A stretch of 64,000 bases of DNA, from assembly GCF_036373705.1 (NCBI RefSeq), contig NC_089866.1, forward strand, positions 2,200,001-2,264,000, given 5' to 3'. The notes below the pieces were generated by a model. The model saw only the letters and a list, made by a program, of their open reading frames with translations, had not been told where the DNA came from and ran no database searches. This document shows, one piece after another, positions 25,790 through 37,303 of the stretch (position 1 is its first letter; every line of letters begins with the position of its first letter). This DNA comes from Amia ocellicauda. Lineage: Eukaryota > Chordata > Actinopteri > Amiiformes > Amiidae. Position numbers and translations under genes: made by a program.

Positions 25790-27361
25790 AGGCCTCCAGC
25801 GCACACACGCACACAACTGCAGCTCCTCATGACTTTTGCAAACCCAGACGCAGATGGTTGGAGAGATAGCCGCAGCCACTGTGTCTCGCCAGCTCTGCCG
25901 AAGCGCTCTCCGGGCTCCGCTGTGGGGATGTTTCATTCCTCGCCATTCCCTGACCCGACCCCTCTGCTAGTTAGCAGTTTCTCTTATCGTTTCAACAGGT
26001 CTGTGAAGGGTGCATCCCTGTTCTGGGATGTGCACGGATCACCGGAGCGCGGCCCGAGCAGGGGAGTCCCTTCCCTCTCCGCAGAGAAAGGGAGGCGCCG
26101 GACTCGGGCTGTGTTTGTTTTGGAAAGCGGACACACACTGAGAAGGAATGAATCGAAGAGCCGAAAGTAAACACCCAAACGCGCTCCGAAGCCTCTTTCA
26201 GGAGATCTGCCGCAGACGTGCATCTGTGACAGTGAAACCGACAGACTGAACGCGTCTCCAGATCAGACCATTTCGTTTTTGGGGTTTGTTTGTTTGTTTT
26301 CAAATTGGGTAGCCTTTGACCTTGTCCGCAGGGCTTAATTGTAAGTCCGTTCTTGAGTGATGCATCATAAACAATCGGGCAAAACTAGAAACACATACAT
26401 ATACAGCCTATCTATAACAGGGTCATTGTTACGGGGCATCAAAAGGTCAAAGGTGGGACACCCAGCTTTAGAGCCATTGGGGCAGGTACTGTCATGTTCC
26501 CAGTGTATCCAAATGTCTGTGAACCGATAAAGAGTTTTCCTTCTACAAATGAACTAAGCATGCACGTCCCCTAGACTGATACGGCCATTTTTAAATCATC
26601 CCTGCCCTTGTTTCAGCTGATTTGCACCAGGAAGTCTGCTTATTGCATTTTGTACTTCGTAACACTTCGTAAGTGAACATGTTTCTGTGAAAACTGTAAG
26701 TGGGGGTGAGGGCGTCTGCTGAGAAATAAACAAATATTGTAATAATACAAATCCCAGCCAAATAAGGAACAGACAGACACAGCGCTGTACAAAACGCGTC
26801 TGAACGGCAACATTTCGCTTCAAACTTCGAGCAAACAGCATCCTGACCGCTCTGACCTCTGACCCCAGTGTCTGCTGTCAACACCGGGGGGGCAATCAGG
26901 CTTCTGGTCGTCTCTACGCCAGGCAGGAAAATTCTGGTACTTATAAAAGCAGCCGTTTTGTTTGCGATCAATAGAAATGAATGCTACCATAAGTGCGGAC
27001 GGTCAGGTAGGCAATATAGTGCTGCGATCGCACACACGCAAACACACCACGTTGCATGTCACCCCCTGTGGTGCCATGTGTGTTGAGAAGAGAGAGAAAA
27101 AAAATGCCATTAGTCTGTTGGGGGACCAATATAAAGCTTTGTATTTTTAGCTCCTCTATAAATAACTTCCCTTCCCCATAAAACTGGTGCATAAAACTGC
27201 AGTAACAGAAAAAAGGAGAAAAACGGGAGAATAGAGGAGAGGAAAGAAAAAAATAATAACTGGTGAGTTACATAACTGGAAAGATTTGTTGCCAGGGTGT
27301 TTCTGTCGGTCTTCTACACCAAGACAGACGGCTCAATTACTCCGCATCCTGCCTGCGCTGG

Positions 27362-27491
27362 CCTCTTTCTCTCTCTCTCTGTCTCTCTCTCTGTCTCTCT
27401 CTCTGTCTCTCTCTCTGTCTCTCTCTGTCTCTCTCTCTGTCTCTCTCTCTGTCTCTCTCTCTGTCTCTCTCTCTGTCTCTCTCTCTGTCTC
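27362..27491. repeat. 12-bp tandem repeat of the (CT)5GT type
   Basis: Regular TCTCTCTCTCTG units (12 bp, one copy 10 bp), about 11 copies, directly before the A-rich stretch at 27535-27620 and the complex minisatellite. Confidence 0.92.
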
Positions 27492-27660
27492 AGAACGCGA
27501 CAGCTTCAGAAACAGAACAACATCGCTCTTGGAAATAAAAGTGAAGCTTAAAAAAAAGAACTTGTAATTACATTTTTCGATTCACTGAAAATAGTAATTT
27601 TCCCCCTAAAAAAAAAAAAAGGTTGAAGTTAACCAGACAGCAGCTCCTCCCTGCAGAGAC

Positions 27661-28977
27661 CACAGCCCAGCTACACAGCACACCGCACAGCAACATACAG
27701 CACACAGCCCAGCTACACAGCACACCACACAGCAACATACAGCCCAGCTACACAGCACACCACACAGCAACACACAGCCCAGCTACACAGCACACCACAC
27801 AGCAACACACAGCCCAGCTACACAGCACACCACACAGCAACATACAGCACACAGCCCAGCTACACAGCACACCGCACAGCAACATACAGCCCAGCTACAC
27901 AGCACACCGCACAGCAACATACAGCACACAGCCCAGCTACACAGCACACCGCACAGCAACATACAGCACACAGCCCAGCTACACAGCACACCGCACAGCA
28001 ACATACAGCACACAGCCCAGCTACACAGCACACCGCACAGCAACATACAGCACACAGCCCAGCTACACAGCACACCGCACAGCAACATACAGCACACCGC
28101 ACAGCAACATACAGCACACAGCCCAGCTACACAGCACACCGCACAGCAACATACAGCACACCGCACAGCAACATACAGCCCAGCTACACAGCACACCGCA
28201 CAGCTACACAGCACACCGCACAGCTACATACAGCACACAGCCCAGCTACACACAGCCCAGCTACACACAGCCCAGCTACACAGCACACCGCACAGCAACA
28301 CACAGCCCAGCTACACAGCACACCGCACAGCAACATACAGCCCAGCTACACAGCACACCGCACAGCAACATACAGCACACAGCCCAGCTACACAGCACAC
28401 CGCACAGCAACATACAGCACACAGCCCAGCTACACACAGCCCAGCTACACACAGCCCAGCTACACAGCACACCGCACAGATACATACAGCACACAGCCCA
28501 GCTACACACAGCCCAGCTACACAGCACACCGCACAGCAACATATAGCCCAGCTACACAGCACACCATACAGCCTAGCTACACACAGCCCAGCTACACAGC
28601 AACATACAGCCCAGCTACACAGCACACCACACAGCCCAGCTACACACAGCCCAGCTACACAGCAACATACAGCCCAGCTACACAGCACACCACACAGCAA
28701 CATACAGCACACAGCCCAGCTACACACAGCCCAGCTACACACAGCCCAGCTACACACAGCCCAGCTACACACAGCACACCGCACAGCAACATACAGCACA
28801 CAGCCCAGCTACACACAGCCCAGCTACACACAGTCCAGCTACACACAGCACACCACACAGCAACATACAGCCCAGCTACACAGCACACCGCACAGCAACA
28901 TACAGCACACAGCCCAGCTACACAGCACACCGCACAGCAACATACAGCACACAGCCCAGCTACACAGCACACCCTGC
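27661..28977. repeat. Complex minisatellite, 42/35/15-bp units
   Basis: About 1.3 kb built from CCCAGCTACACAG, CACACCGCACAG and CAACATACAG blocks. The commonest unit is 42 bp (translated QPSYTAHRTATYST); a 35-bp form lacks the extra CACACAG, and short 15-bp CCCAGCTACACACAG units are scattered mostly in the right half. No stop codons arise, so open frames run through both strands. I regard these as non-coding. No long spacer or flanking transposon end is seen. Confidence 0.96.
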
Positions 28978-30691
28978 CCACACTCTGTGAACGCGCATCC
29001 TAAGAAACCCCCCACGCCCCGATGAGATTCACCTGGATTGCAGAAAACCCCTCTGTAAACCACAATACACCTGTGCAATCACACTAGACTCACAGCTGCG
29101 CCTTCCAGGTCACCAGACTTCTCCCGCGGCGTCCAGCACTGACAGACTGACACACACACACACACACACAAGACATGTTGTGAGAAACATAAACAGTCCG
29201 CAGGGTTCACAAACGGGTTCCCCTGCTAGTGGAGGCACCTATCTAGATTTACAGTTACACACTCTGTTCTGAAACACACCCGTCTTGGGTTCGGGTTGGA
29301 CTGCGGGTCACTAAAACTCTATATATTCACACCTTGGTACTGAGAAACGACCGAACAATATATATTCAGAGTGTGTCCAAATGCCCCCTCCATCCCTGGG
29401 ACTTGACTGAATAAGCGCGGCCGAACGCTTGCCTGTGTGCCATTGATTTCTCTGTTTTTCTCTTTTTGTTTTACCTGCCAGACTCAGCTGACAAGGTCAC
29501 CGATTCGCATTGAGGACTCTGTAGTCAGGGGGGCCCGACGCTAACTGCGGCAGTCTCTCGCAACCGGGCGCATCTCCGCGTGGTGACCGAGAGATAGGGT
29601 CCGGGGCTGCCGTCTCGGGCCCCCCGCAGTCACTGTGCACACGATTGCGTACAACACTCCTATGAGGCATGACTGCGAACCAGGCCTGTGTGTCTAAAGG
29701 CGAAGATCGTTCCTGGACTGAAGGAGACAGTGTTGCTGGGGGTCAAGTGGGGACAGGGTGGGCTTGCGGTCACTGTGAAGGGTTAGTGACCAGGGGGTTG
29801 CCAGTCGAAGCCCCCGCAGGTTGATTAACCTTCTCTGTCCTCTGAGTGACCTGTCAATCAGAGGCCGCTTGTCAGCGACTCTGCAGCAGCTTTTGTGATG
29901 CAAAGTTCACTCCCTGTTAGTCTCAGTAGGTCACCTTAGACAAAGGCATCAGCTATTTTACATATATATATATAAATATAAACTAATCTCGGGAGGCAAT
30001 GCTCCTTTAGTCACACACACACTCTGGCACGCTGCTGTCCGTGACACCGGTACCAGCCTGAATGCGTTCCGGCGCCAATTTCTGCTTCTGCTTGGATTCG
30101 TACTTGTAATCTCACACATGACCGGGCCTATTCTCTCCACGGCGGCAACTCCAAAGTCCAAAAGGCCCCACAGCCGGGCCCGTGGGTCTACAATCGCTCT
30201 CCTTCCCCGTGAACGCCCACCCTCCCTGGAGCAGCAGCACACAAGTAAACAAACACGCAGCGGCACCCTGGGCTCCGCGAAGCTGTCACCTCCGGTTCCC
30301 GATCACACGTCTGTGCCGACTCCAGCCCTGCTCTGGTGACACCGGTTCACACCCAGACAGGGCACCGACCCCGAGTGCGTCCTTTACTGACGCCCGGGGG
30401 GGGTGGGAGGGGTGGACTTGTCTCCGTGTTGGCAGCCAGTAACTCGTCACACCCTGCCCCCTGAGTGACCAGACTTACTGCCTTTGTTTTCCTGCGGATG
30501 GATGCGCGTCTGTACGTCACGCCTAACCACAGAGTTATCTCGGGTATCACGTTGCCGTGCTCCAGTTCTGCTGTCACTGGCTGGCTCCTACAGAGGTCTG
30601 TGGGGGGGTGTGGGGCTGGGGGGGGATGCTACTAGCTGTCAGAGGCCTTATCTCTTGTGTTTGGCTGAGATCTGAGTGTCCCTCCATCACA

Positions 30692-30720
30692 CAGACAGAG
30701 AGAGAGAGAGAGAGAGAGAG
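30692..30720. repeat. (GA)n microsatellite
   Basis: About 14 GA units in otherwise unremarkable intronic sequence. Confidence 0.85.
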
Positions 30721-31742
30721 TGGGAGAGCACAAGATTGGCCCTGTGTCTTTAAAGTCTGGTATCCATCCGTGACAAATTCTCACCAAACTGATAGCTTCC
30801 TATAGGGCCGTCTCGCCCTCCCTCCCGTCCCGGTGGACTGGGACAATCAATCAAATGGTTATTTTCTTGTCTATTATTATTAATTCTTTCTTTCTTCTCC
30901 TGTCTGCCTTGTTCTGGTTTTGTCATTTAAGGCTCAGACTCTCTGGTGGGCAAGAGGAGCCCCTGCCAGGTCTTTTTTTTTAGGTTGTCCTGTCTGTCCG
31001 GCGCAGCTTGGCCAGACCTGAGCTCTGAGACCGGGGTTATAATTAGAACAGCTCCAGTAGAGGCCGATCCTGGCAGACTGTTATCAAGTGCACCTCGCAC
31101 TTGTTCTCCTTGTGCAGACCGCGTCTGATGATAATGCCAATCTGAATTAAAACCTTGCATTATAATTTGTATTATTTCATGACATCTGTACACAGCTCTG
31201 CAAGGGGAGAACTGGGCATACCTGCTCTACACTTACACAACTGTCCACACACAAGTTCCCCACTCTTGCACACAGCGGTGGACTCTGCATGGGCAATAAG
31301 GGGGTGACTGACAGCCACAGTGAAACAGCAGAGGGACAGCCCCTGCATTATTCTGTAACCCTTTACGGTCCCCTCAAGAGGCCCTGTTGGCGAATAACGT
31401 TTGCATGGCTTTATGCGATCGTATCTATGCTTTATTTTGCAAAGCTCAGGGTGAATAATACCAGCGTGACAGCCAGCGAGGCTGCGGCGCATTCCCGTGC
31501 ACGTACACCCGCCGGACCGAGACGAACAGCCGCCGCACCGCACCGCACCGCACCGCACCGCACCGGTGCCCCCCGGCCCTGCGAGCACCACGAACTAGGT
31601 CACCCGATCCCCCCAAACCCCGACAAGGAGCAGCACGCATGGGGTGGGAAAAACTGGATGCATTGAAAGAGAAATGCGAGAAGAGTACACCCACATAGCG
31701 CGGCGCCTGCATAGGAAGAATAGAATAAAAGTGCGGGGTTAC

Positions 31743-31869
31743 CTTTGGGAATAGCACGTCCCTCTGATGGCCGAAATCTCCGGCACTTTTGTTTTTCTCC
31801 CTCTCCTTTAGGGCAAACTTTCTTGTTCTCCCGTCTCCCTCTGTGTCCAAAATCCTCTTGCGGTAAACA

Positions 31870-31916
<47 letters not shown>

Positions 31917-31950
31917 CTCGGCTGGGAAAGGGGGTAGGCACGGCGGGTTT
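31743..31950 (-). other. glis2: Candidate non-coding first exon of glis2
   Basis: On the minus strand a purine-rich leader ends ATTCCCAAAG followed by GTAACC, a fair splice donor at 31742-31741. It lies in the CpG island and in the right orientation to splice to the acceptor at 11027. The exon's 5' end is arbitrary here. Other donors in the island are possible. Confidence 0.3.
31871..31914. repeat. (CT)n microsatellite in CpG island
   Basis: About 22 CT units; GA-rich on the putative glis2 sense strand, so it may lie in the leader exon or core promoter. Confidence 0.9.
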
Positions 31951-32936
31951 AAGGTGGCGAGCAGAACAGCAGTCCGCAGACCATTGTCAGGCAATTCTAT
32001 ACGTGGAGGAGGAAGAGGAAGGAAAAAAGACGAGCCGATGCAACGATCTGTGCGTGAAAAAACAGCAAACTGGAGAAAAGCAAAGCGGCGCCGTGTCAGT
32101 TCCCCAGCAGCGAGACCATCCCCGCGCCTGCAGCCGCCCGTCCGGAATGCGCACTCAGGGGTGCATGCCCGCAGATGCACTGCGCAGCGGCGGAGCTCTT
32201 GTCCGGGTGGGAGCCAGGTGCATCGCTCGCTGGCGACGGCGGTCACACGGTGGTGGTCGGTGGTGGGGGGGCACGGCGTGCAGGAGCAGAGACAGCGCGA
32301 GGGGGTCAGTCTCCCGGCTCGCCCCGTCGCGCGGAGAGAGTGGCGCTGCGGTCTCGTGTCTCCCCGCTCGCTCGCTCGCGCTCGGCCCAGCCCGCCTGCC
32401 AGCTCAGCGCGTGCCCCCGCCCCGCACCGCCGCGCGCCGCCCCGCACCGCCCCGCACCGCCCCGCGCCGGCCTCCCTGTCTCCCTCTCTCCGTTTCCCTT
32501 TTTTAAAGAAAACCGCGTCGATTTCCTCCCTCGCTGCGGACGTGTTTCATTGTAGCGAGAGACTCGACGTGCCTGTAGGAAGGGGGTTTCCTTGTCAGAT
32601 CTGGGTAGAAACACACATCTGTCTGGGCTGCGAGGTCGGTTGTGTTGTTTCTTGCCCTCTGAACTCAGTCTGTCTGCAGAGGTGTGACCGGGACCAGATG
32701 GGTGTCTCCTCAGTCCTCACATGTTTCTTCCCATCTCTTTACCTCCCTCTCGGACATGCCATCAACTCAACCTTCCCCAGTCTGACCATCTCCTCACCCA
32801 TTCTCCTTCCTTCCTGACCCCCTTTTTCATTCCCTTTCTGTTGCCTACACTTTCTGCAAGGTGATATATCTTCCTTCCAGATGTATGTATACATTTAAGA
32901 CCGTAAGAAAATAAAGCACTGCAGAAAGACTGCCGT

Positions 32937-33200
32937 ACATAAGAACATAAGAACATGAGAGAGTGTCCAGTCAAGAGGAGGCCATTGGCCCCATCCTGCT
33001 CGTTTGGTGTCCATTAATAACTGAGTGATCAAGGATCCTATCCAGTCTGTTTTTGAATGATCCCAAATTGTCTCTTCAGCCACATCGCTGGGGAGTTTGT
33101 TCAGATTGTGACGCCTCTCTGTGTGAAGAAGTGTCTCCTGTTTTCTGTCTTGAATGCCTTGAAGCCCAATTTCCATTTGTGTCCCCGGGTGCGTGTCTCC
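32937..33200 (+). mobile_element. Dispersed SINE/LINE-type repeat fragment
   Basis: Begins ACATAAGAACATAAGAACATG and continues through GGAGGCCATTGGCCC, CCTGCTCGTTTGGTG, GAAGAAGTGTCTCCTG and CCATTTGTGTCCCCGGGT. From memory this order of motifs matches an abundant interspersed repeat found in sturgeon, gar, bowfin and other non-teleost fishes, where copies begin with repeated ATAAGAAC. Family name not known to me. Ends are approximate. Confidence 0.6.
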
Positions 33201-35365
33201 CTGTAGACCCTACAGGATAGCCGAACTGGTGATTCCCAACCCACTGAGTCCAAAACCCCACTACTGCTCTCCTGTAGTGTCCAACCATTGCCTCGTTATC
33301 AACATGATTGGCAGCTTGTGCCACAAACCCCAACAGCCATTCCTATCAGGAAGTGCCTCCGTTCTCACTCCACAGGGCTGAATTTAATTAGTCCTAATTT
33401 GTGCCTATTAGGTCCTGCTGTTTTTTTTTACACCAGTGTGACACTTTTCAACACCTAAACTGCAGTCCTCTGATTCCTGGAGGGCTATTTCAGTTCTTTA
33501 AATGTATGCATGTTTTAGCACATGCCTCTCAGACACGGGCACCGGATGGGACCTGATCTCACCGGCCAACGCGGCACATCACACAGTCCGGTAGTGGAGG
33601 ATGACGGGCACTCAGTAGAGAGAGGCCTGTGGTGAGCGTTATACCCCCGTGACCTCCTGTTGGGTGTCTGTCATTGCCTGCTGGCGTTGTGATCTTATCC
33701 AGGCTCTCCGGTTGCCCCTCTGGGGACTCAATTTATTTTATTGTACTGCGCCGTCCAGAACCCTTTCTTTGCTCGGATAACTGGGCCCAGTGTTCGCACG
33801 CGACGCAGGCCGCACTACTGCCAGGCATCTGTGTCTTTGTCAGCCCCGACCCGTAAAGGGGAATGTTCAGACAGAGGGTTTCTTCCTGGTAAAACTTTGC
33901 CCTTTAAAAAGGCTAAACAATTACCAAAATGTGTAACTTCATTGTGCTCGTTTTGTGTTGCAGAGATTGTGGCGATAGAATGGAGGCCTGTGTCTTTCCC
34001 AAACAGCAAATTCTTTGTGTGCGTGTTAACCACTAGAGGGAGAGGCCGTCACAAAATCTGCTCTGTGCACAGCAGGAAAGACACATTCGCTACACAAGGT
34101 AAACCAATTGCATAGACTATTTTATGATTGATTGATTGATGTTTTTTTTTAAATATTATTTATATGTATTCTAAAAATGTTATTTGTAAATGAGTGGTAA
34201 AGTTCTGCTGCTCTTATACCAGTTTATACTTTAATCCCAATGTCTTGTGTATATCAGATTTTTGGGGAAATCTTTAGGACTGAATAAAAACATCCAAGCG
34301 TAGAAAACATTCCAATCAACTGATGTATAATTGCAGGAGAAACAAAAATGAAACACCACGACAATATTGTCTGAGCTGTTATAACACGGGGGTGTTTGTA
34401 GAAGTGAATGATGCCATCCCGCTCTCTGCAGCTCAAATCCAGATTACCGCCGAGCAAGAGAAAGTCTGTTTTTAATTCAATTTTATTTTATGTGACTATT
34501 CATATTAGGTCCATATAAAATACAAGAGTGTGTGTTTCAATGCCTTTGTAGAGTCCGATAGTGAAAAAGACCAGGCCTGACAAACAGTCATTTCAATTTC
34601 CCCCACTGAGAAAAGTCTGAGCCCCGGCTGTCACCTGTGCCCCCCATGCACCCCACTCGAACAGGAACCAGAACCCGGGCCTGGCGCCAGCAGGGACTTT
34701 CACTCCGATGGCTAAAGTGAGAGACACTCTCAGAAAGAGATGTTAGGTGTCAATATCCACCAAAATGATTTACTGAGAAACATTGCTGCATGCAGCTGGC
34801 TTCTTGTAGAATATTCAAGATTAAAGGGGAAATATTTTAAGGCCCTAAAATATATGTATATGTAATAATATTAGTAGCAGTGTACAGGAAAGGTATCTGT
34901 GATTAATTTTCTTCAATTCAATTTAGTAATTTGGAGATCTCTTCTGCGTTTCAGGATGAAACTTACAGCAGAAAATACTTAATTACCAAGAGCACGTCTT
35001 CCCCAGCAGCTTGGGCTGTAACTACACTCAGCGCGAGCGTATGGCTCCGTGTTCACCGGGGACACTTTCAGATGGGACAGGATTTTAAAATAGCCTTTAA
35101 ATGGGAAGACATTTGCATTTTAACCAGACGTTATTTACACCGCTGCTCGATGGAGTCCCATTGCACAGCAATAAATACATCGACTAGAGGCTCATTGTAC
35201 CTTCATTATAAATATGATAAAGTTGTTGTTTGTCCCCTGTTTATTATGAATAAATTATATGCAATATTGAGAATCTTGTCTGATCTTCCCAATGCACGCA
35301 TTAGCGATGAAACTGCTCTGTATTTTGCACTTGTTTTCAGTTCACGTTGACTTGGACATATACTG
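33201..35365. other. Intergenic AT-rich stretch
   Basis: No gene is recognised. An open frame of 139 codons at 34931-35350 (+) is unusually long for such AT-rich DNA but shows no known domain. The stretch also holds a TTGATTGATTGATG repeat at about 34126-34140 and T-runs. Confidence 0.4.
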
Positions 35366-36565
35366 TATACACTCACCTAAAGGATTATTAGGAACACCTG
35401 TTCAGTTTCTCATTAATGCAATTATCTAACCAACCAATCACATGGCAGTTGCTTCAATGCATTTAAGGGTGTGGTCCTGGTCAAGACAATCTCCTGAACT
35501 CCAAACTGAATGTCTGAATGGGAAAGAAAGGTGATTTAAGCAATTCTGAGCGTGGCATGGTTGTTGGTGCCAGACGGGCCGGTCTGAGTATTTCACAATC
35601 TGCTCAGTTACTGGGATTTTCACACACAACCATTTCTAGGGTTTACAAAGAATGGTGTGAAAAGGGAAAAACATCCAGTATGCGGCAGTCCTGTGGGCGA
35701 AAATGCCTTGTTGATGCTAGAGGTCAGAGGAGAATGGGCCGACTGATTCAAGCTGATAGAAGAGCAACTTTGACTGAAATAACCACTCGTTACAACCGAG
35801 GTATGCAGCAAAGCATTTGTGAAGCCACAACACGTACAACCTTGAGGCGGATGGGCTACAACAGCAGAAGACCCCACCGGGTACCACTCATCTCCACTAC
35901 AAATAGGAAAAAGAGGCTACAATTTGCACAAGCTCACCAAAATTGGACAGTTGAAGACTGGAAAAATGTTGCCTGGTCTGATGAGTCTCGATTTCTGTTG
36001 AGACATTCAGATGGTAGAGTCAGAATTTGGCGTAAACAGAATGAGAACATGGATCCATCATGCCTTGTTACCACTGTGCAGGCTGGTGGTGGTGGTGTAA
36101 TGGTGTGGGGGATGTTTTCTTGGCACACTTTAGGCCCCTTAGTGCCAATTGGGCATCGTTTAAATGCCACGGCCTACCTGAGCATTGTTTCTGACCATGT
36201 CCATCCCTTTATGACCACCATGTACCCATCCTCTGATGGCTACTTCCAGCAGGATAATGCACCATGTCACAAAGGTCGAATCATTTCAAATTGTACTAAA
36301 CTGGCCCCCACAGTCACCAGATCTCAACCCAATAGAGCATCTTTGGGATGTGGTGGAACGGGAGCTTCGTGCCCTGGATGTGCATCCCACAAATCTCCAT
36401 CAACTGCAAGATGCTATACTATCAATATGGGCCAACATTTCTAAAGAATGCTTTCAGCACCTTGTTGAATCAATGCCACGTAGAATTAAGGCAGTTCTGA
36501 AGGCGAAAGGGGGTCAAACACAGTATTAGTATGGTGTTCCTAATAATCCTTTAGGTGAGTGTATA
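35366..36565 (+). mobile_element. Tc1-type DNA transposon, near full length, with TA duplication
   Basis: Flanked by TA at 35366-35367 and 36564-36565. Perfect 31-bp terminal inverted repeats at 35368-35398 and 36533-36563 (starting TACACTCACCTAAAGG). Total about 1.2 kb, the usual size for Tc1/mariner elements. It carries a degraded transposase gene on the + strand. Perfect terminal repeats suggest fairly recent insertion. The family is common in fish genomes. Confidence 0.95.
35518..36529 (+). pseudogene. Tc1-like transposase, inactivated by a frame-shifting deletion
   Basis: Reading starts MGKKGDLSNSERGMVVGARR, with an N-terminal helix-turn-helix (paired-like) region over residues about 5-110. 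A DDE-type catalytic core follows, with the first Asp in the AWSDESRF motif (about residue 155) and the second in YFQQDNAPCHK (about residue 247). After RIISN (near 36285-36295) the frame shifts. The remainder, VLNWPPQSPDLNPIEHLWDV to the end at 36529, is in another frame and carries the DPNP-type motif and the third acidic residue (E of PIEHLW). Compared with related transposases, about ten residues between ISN and VLNW are missing, so a short deletion of non-triplet length is the likely cause. The ends are intact, so the copy could still be moved in trans. Confidence 0.93.
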
Positions 36566-36870
36566 ACTCTATATTGTACTGTAGCATGTGCATTAGCTGG
36601 CTGGATTCACCGTCTACAGAAAACAACAAATAGTAGTCGGTAGTTGCCTCTGGCGGGGGTTCATCATTGCCACCCTACTGCTGCTGTCAGTGGATGAGTC
36701 CTAGTTCCTCTTCCTCACTTGACCTGAGGAAGGCCAACCAGGCTGAGCTCCCAGACTTACTCTCCATCGGTTTGATCAGGCTTTGTTTGTTCGGTTGTGT
36801 TTCGGTACAGCCTGCAGAGCTCAAACCTTCAGCGCTCTATCTCTCCCTCAGCGCTGCAACCCTCACGTCT

Positions 36871-36935
36871 CATTATTATTATTATTTTTATTTCATGGCA
36901 GGCGCCTTTATCCAGGATGCAATACAAAGTCTTAT
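36871..36935 (-). mobile_element. SINE/LINE 3' tail, minus orientation
   Basis: (ATT)n at 36871-36890 followed by GGCAGGCGCCTTTATCCAGG and ATGCAATACAAAGT. This is the reverse complement of the 3' part of the repeat at about 38980-39124 (TACTTTGTATTGCA-type, then CCTGGATAAGG, CGTCTGCCA, AAT tail). Same family, opposite orientation; upstream limit unclear. Confidence 0.65.
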
Positions 36936-37303
36936 TGAGAGCGGCAAATTATTAGTAATATTATTATAGTAGCACTGCAGTGTGAATTATATCCCACTTC
37001 TCACACCAATGTAGCATTTGCACTAGTTAGCTGGATTCACTGGCTTATTCACCTACGAATGCCCCCTGTCCCCTAATAATAGTATTAATTAATAGTAGTA
37101 GTAGTAATACAGGTAGTAGTAAATAATAGTAATAACTTGGAAAAAAAGTTTTTACAGAATATAAGATAGGGATAATTATAGGGAATGGTCAAAACCGTGG
37201 AACCTGTTTCCAATGAAGTTTGTGTAGCGCATTTCTTAAACATGGTGTCAACAGGTGATGAGGGTCAGTATTTATTCCTTCATTTGTCTGAATTTATGGA
37301 AAA

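Larger units (their letters stand above)
11027..31742 (-). other. glis2: Probable glis2 intron 1 (about 20.7 kb)
   Basis: This extent holds if the leader exon is the one proposed at 31743-31950. No coding exon with recognisable conservation is seen on either strand. The sequence is dominated by simple-sequence tracts (CT/GA, CA), two large minisatellites (12594-13443 and 27661-28977) and GC-rich stretches with C or G runs, such as the C run near 20640-20660. AT-rich parts (16250-17300, 26330-27250) contain nothing I recognise. Confidence 0.5.
31480..32560 (-). promoter_or_regulatory. glis2: CpG island, probable glis2 promoter
   Basis: Dense CpG and GC-box-like sequence, with (CCGCA)n at about 31531-31566, CCGCCCCGCACCGCCCC repeats at 32418-32470, and a long (CT)n at 31871-31914. 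It is the nearest island upstream of the glis2 start codon on the minus strand, and glis2 needs a leader exon in this direction. The assignment to glis2 is inference. Confidence 0.5.

Noticed and set aside
27623..28981. Open frame of 307 codons on + and several Cys/Val-rich frames on -
   Set aside because: Created by the stop-free minisatellite; both strands are open, as expected from the repeat and not from selection.
11027..31742. A new protein-coding gene in the large glis2 intron
   Set aside because: No frame has a recognisable domain, paired splice sites and plausible codon use together; the long frames coincide with simple repeats or GC-rich shadows.
31446..32506. Long frames of 250-330 codons on both strands in the CpG island
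   Set aside because: GC-rich DNA has few stop codons; composition is low-complexity (Arg/Glu repeats from CT tract) with no domain.
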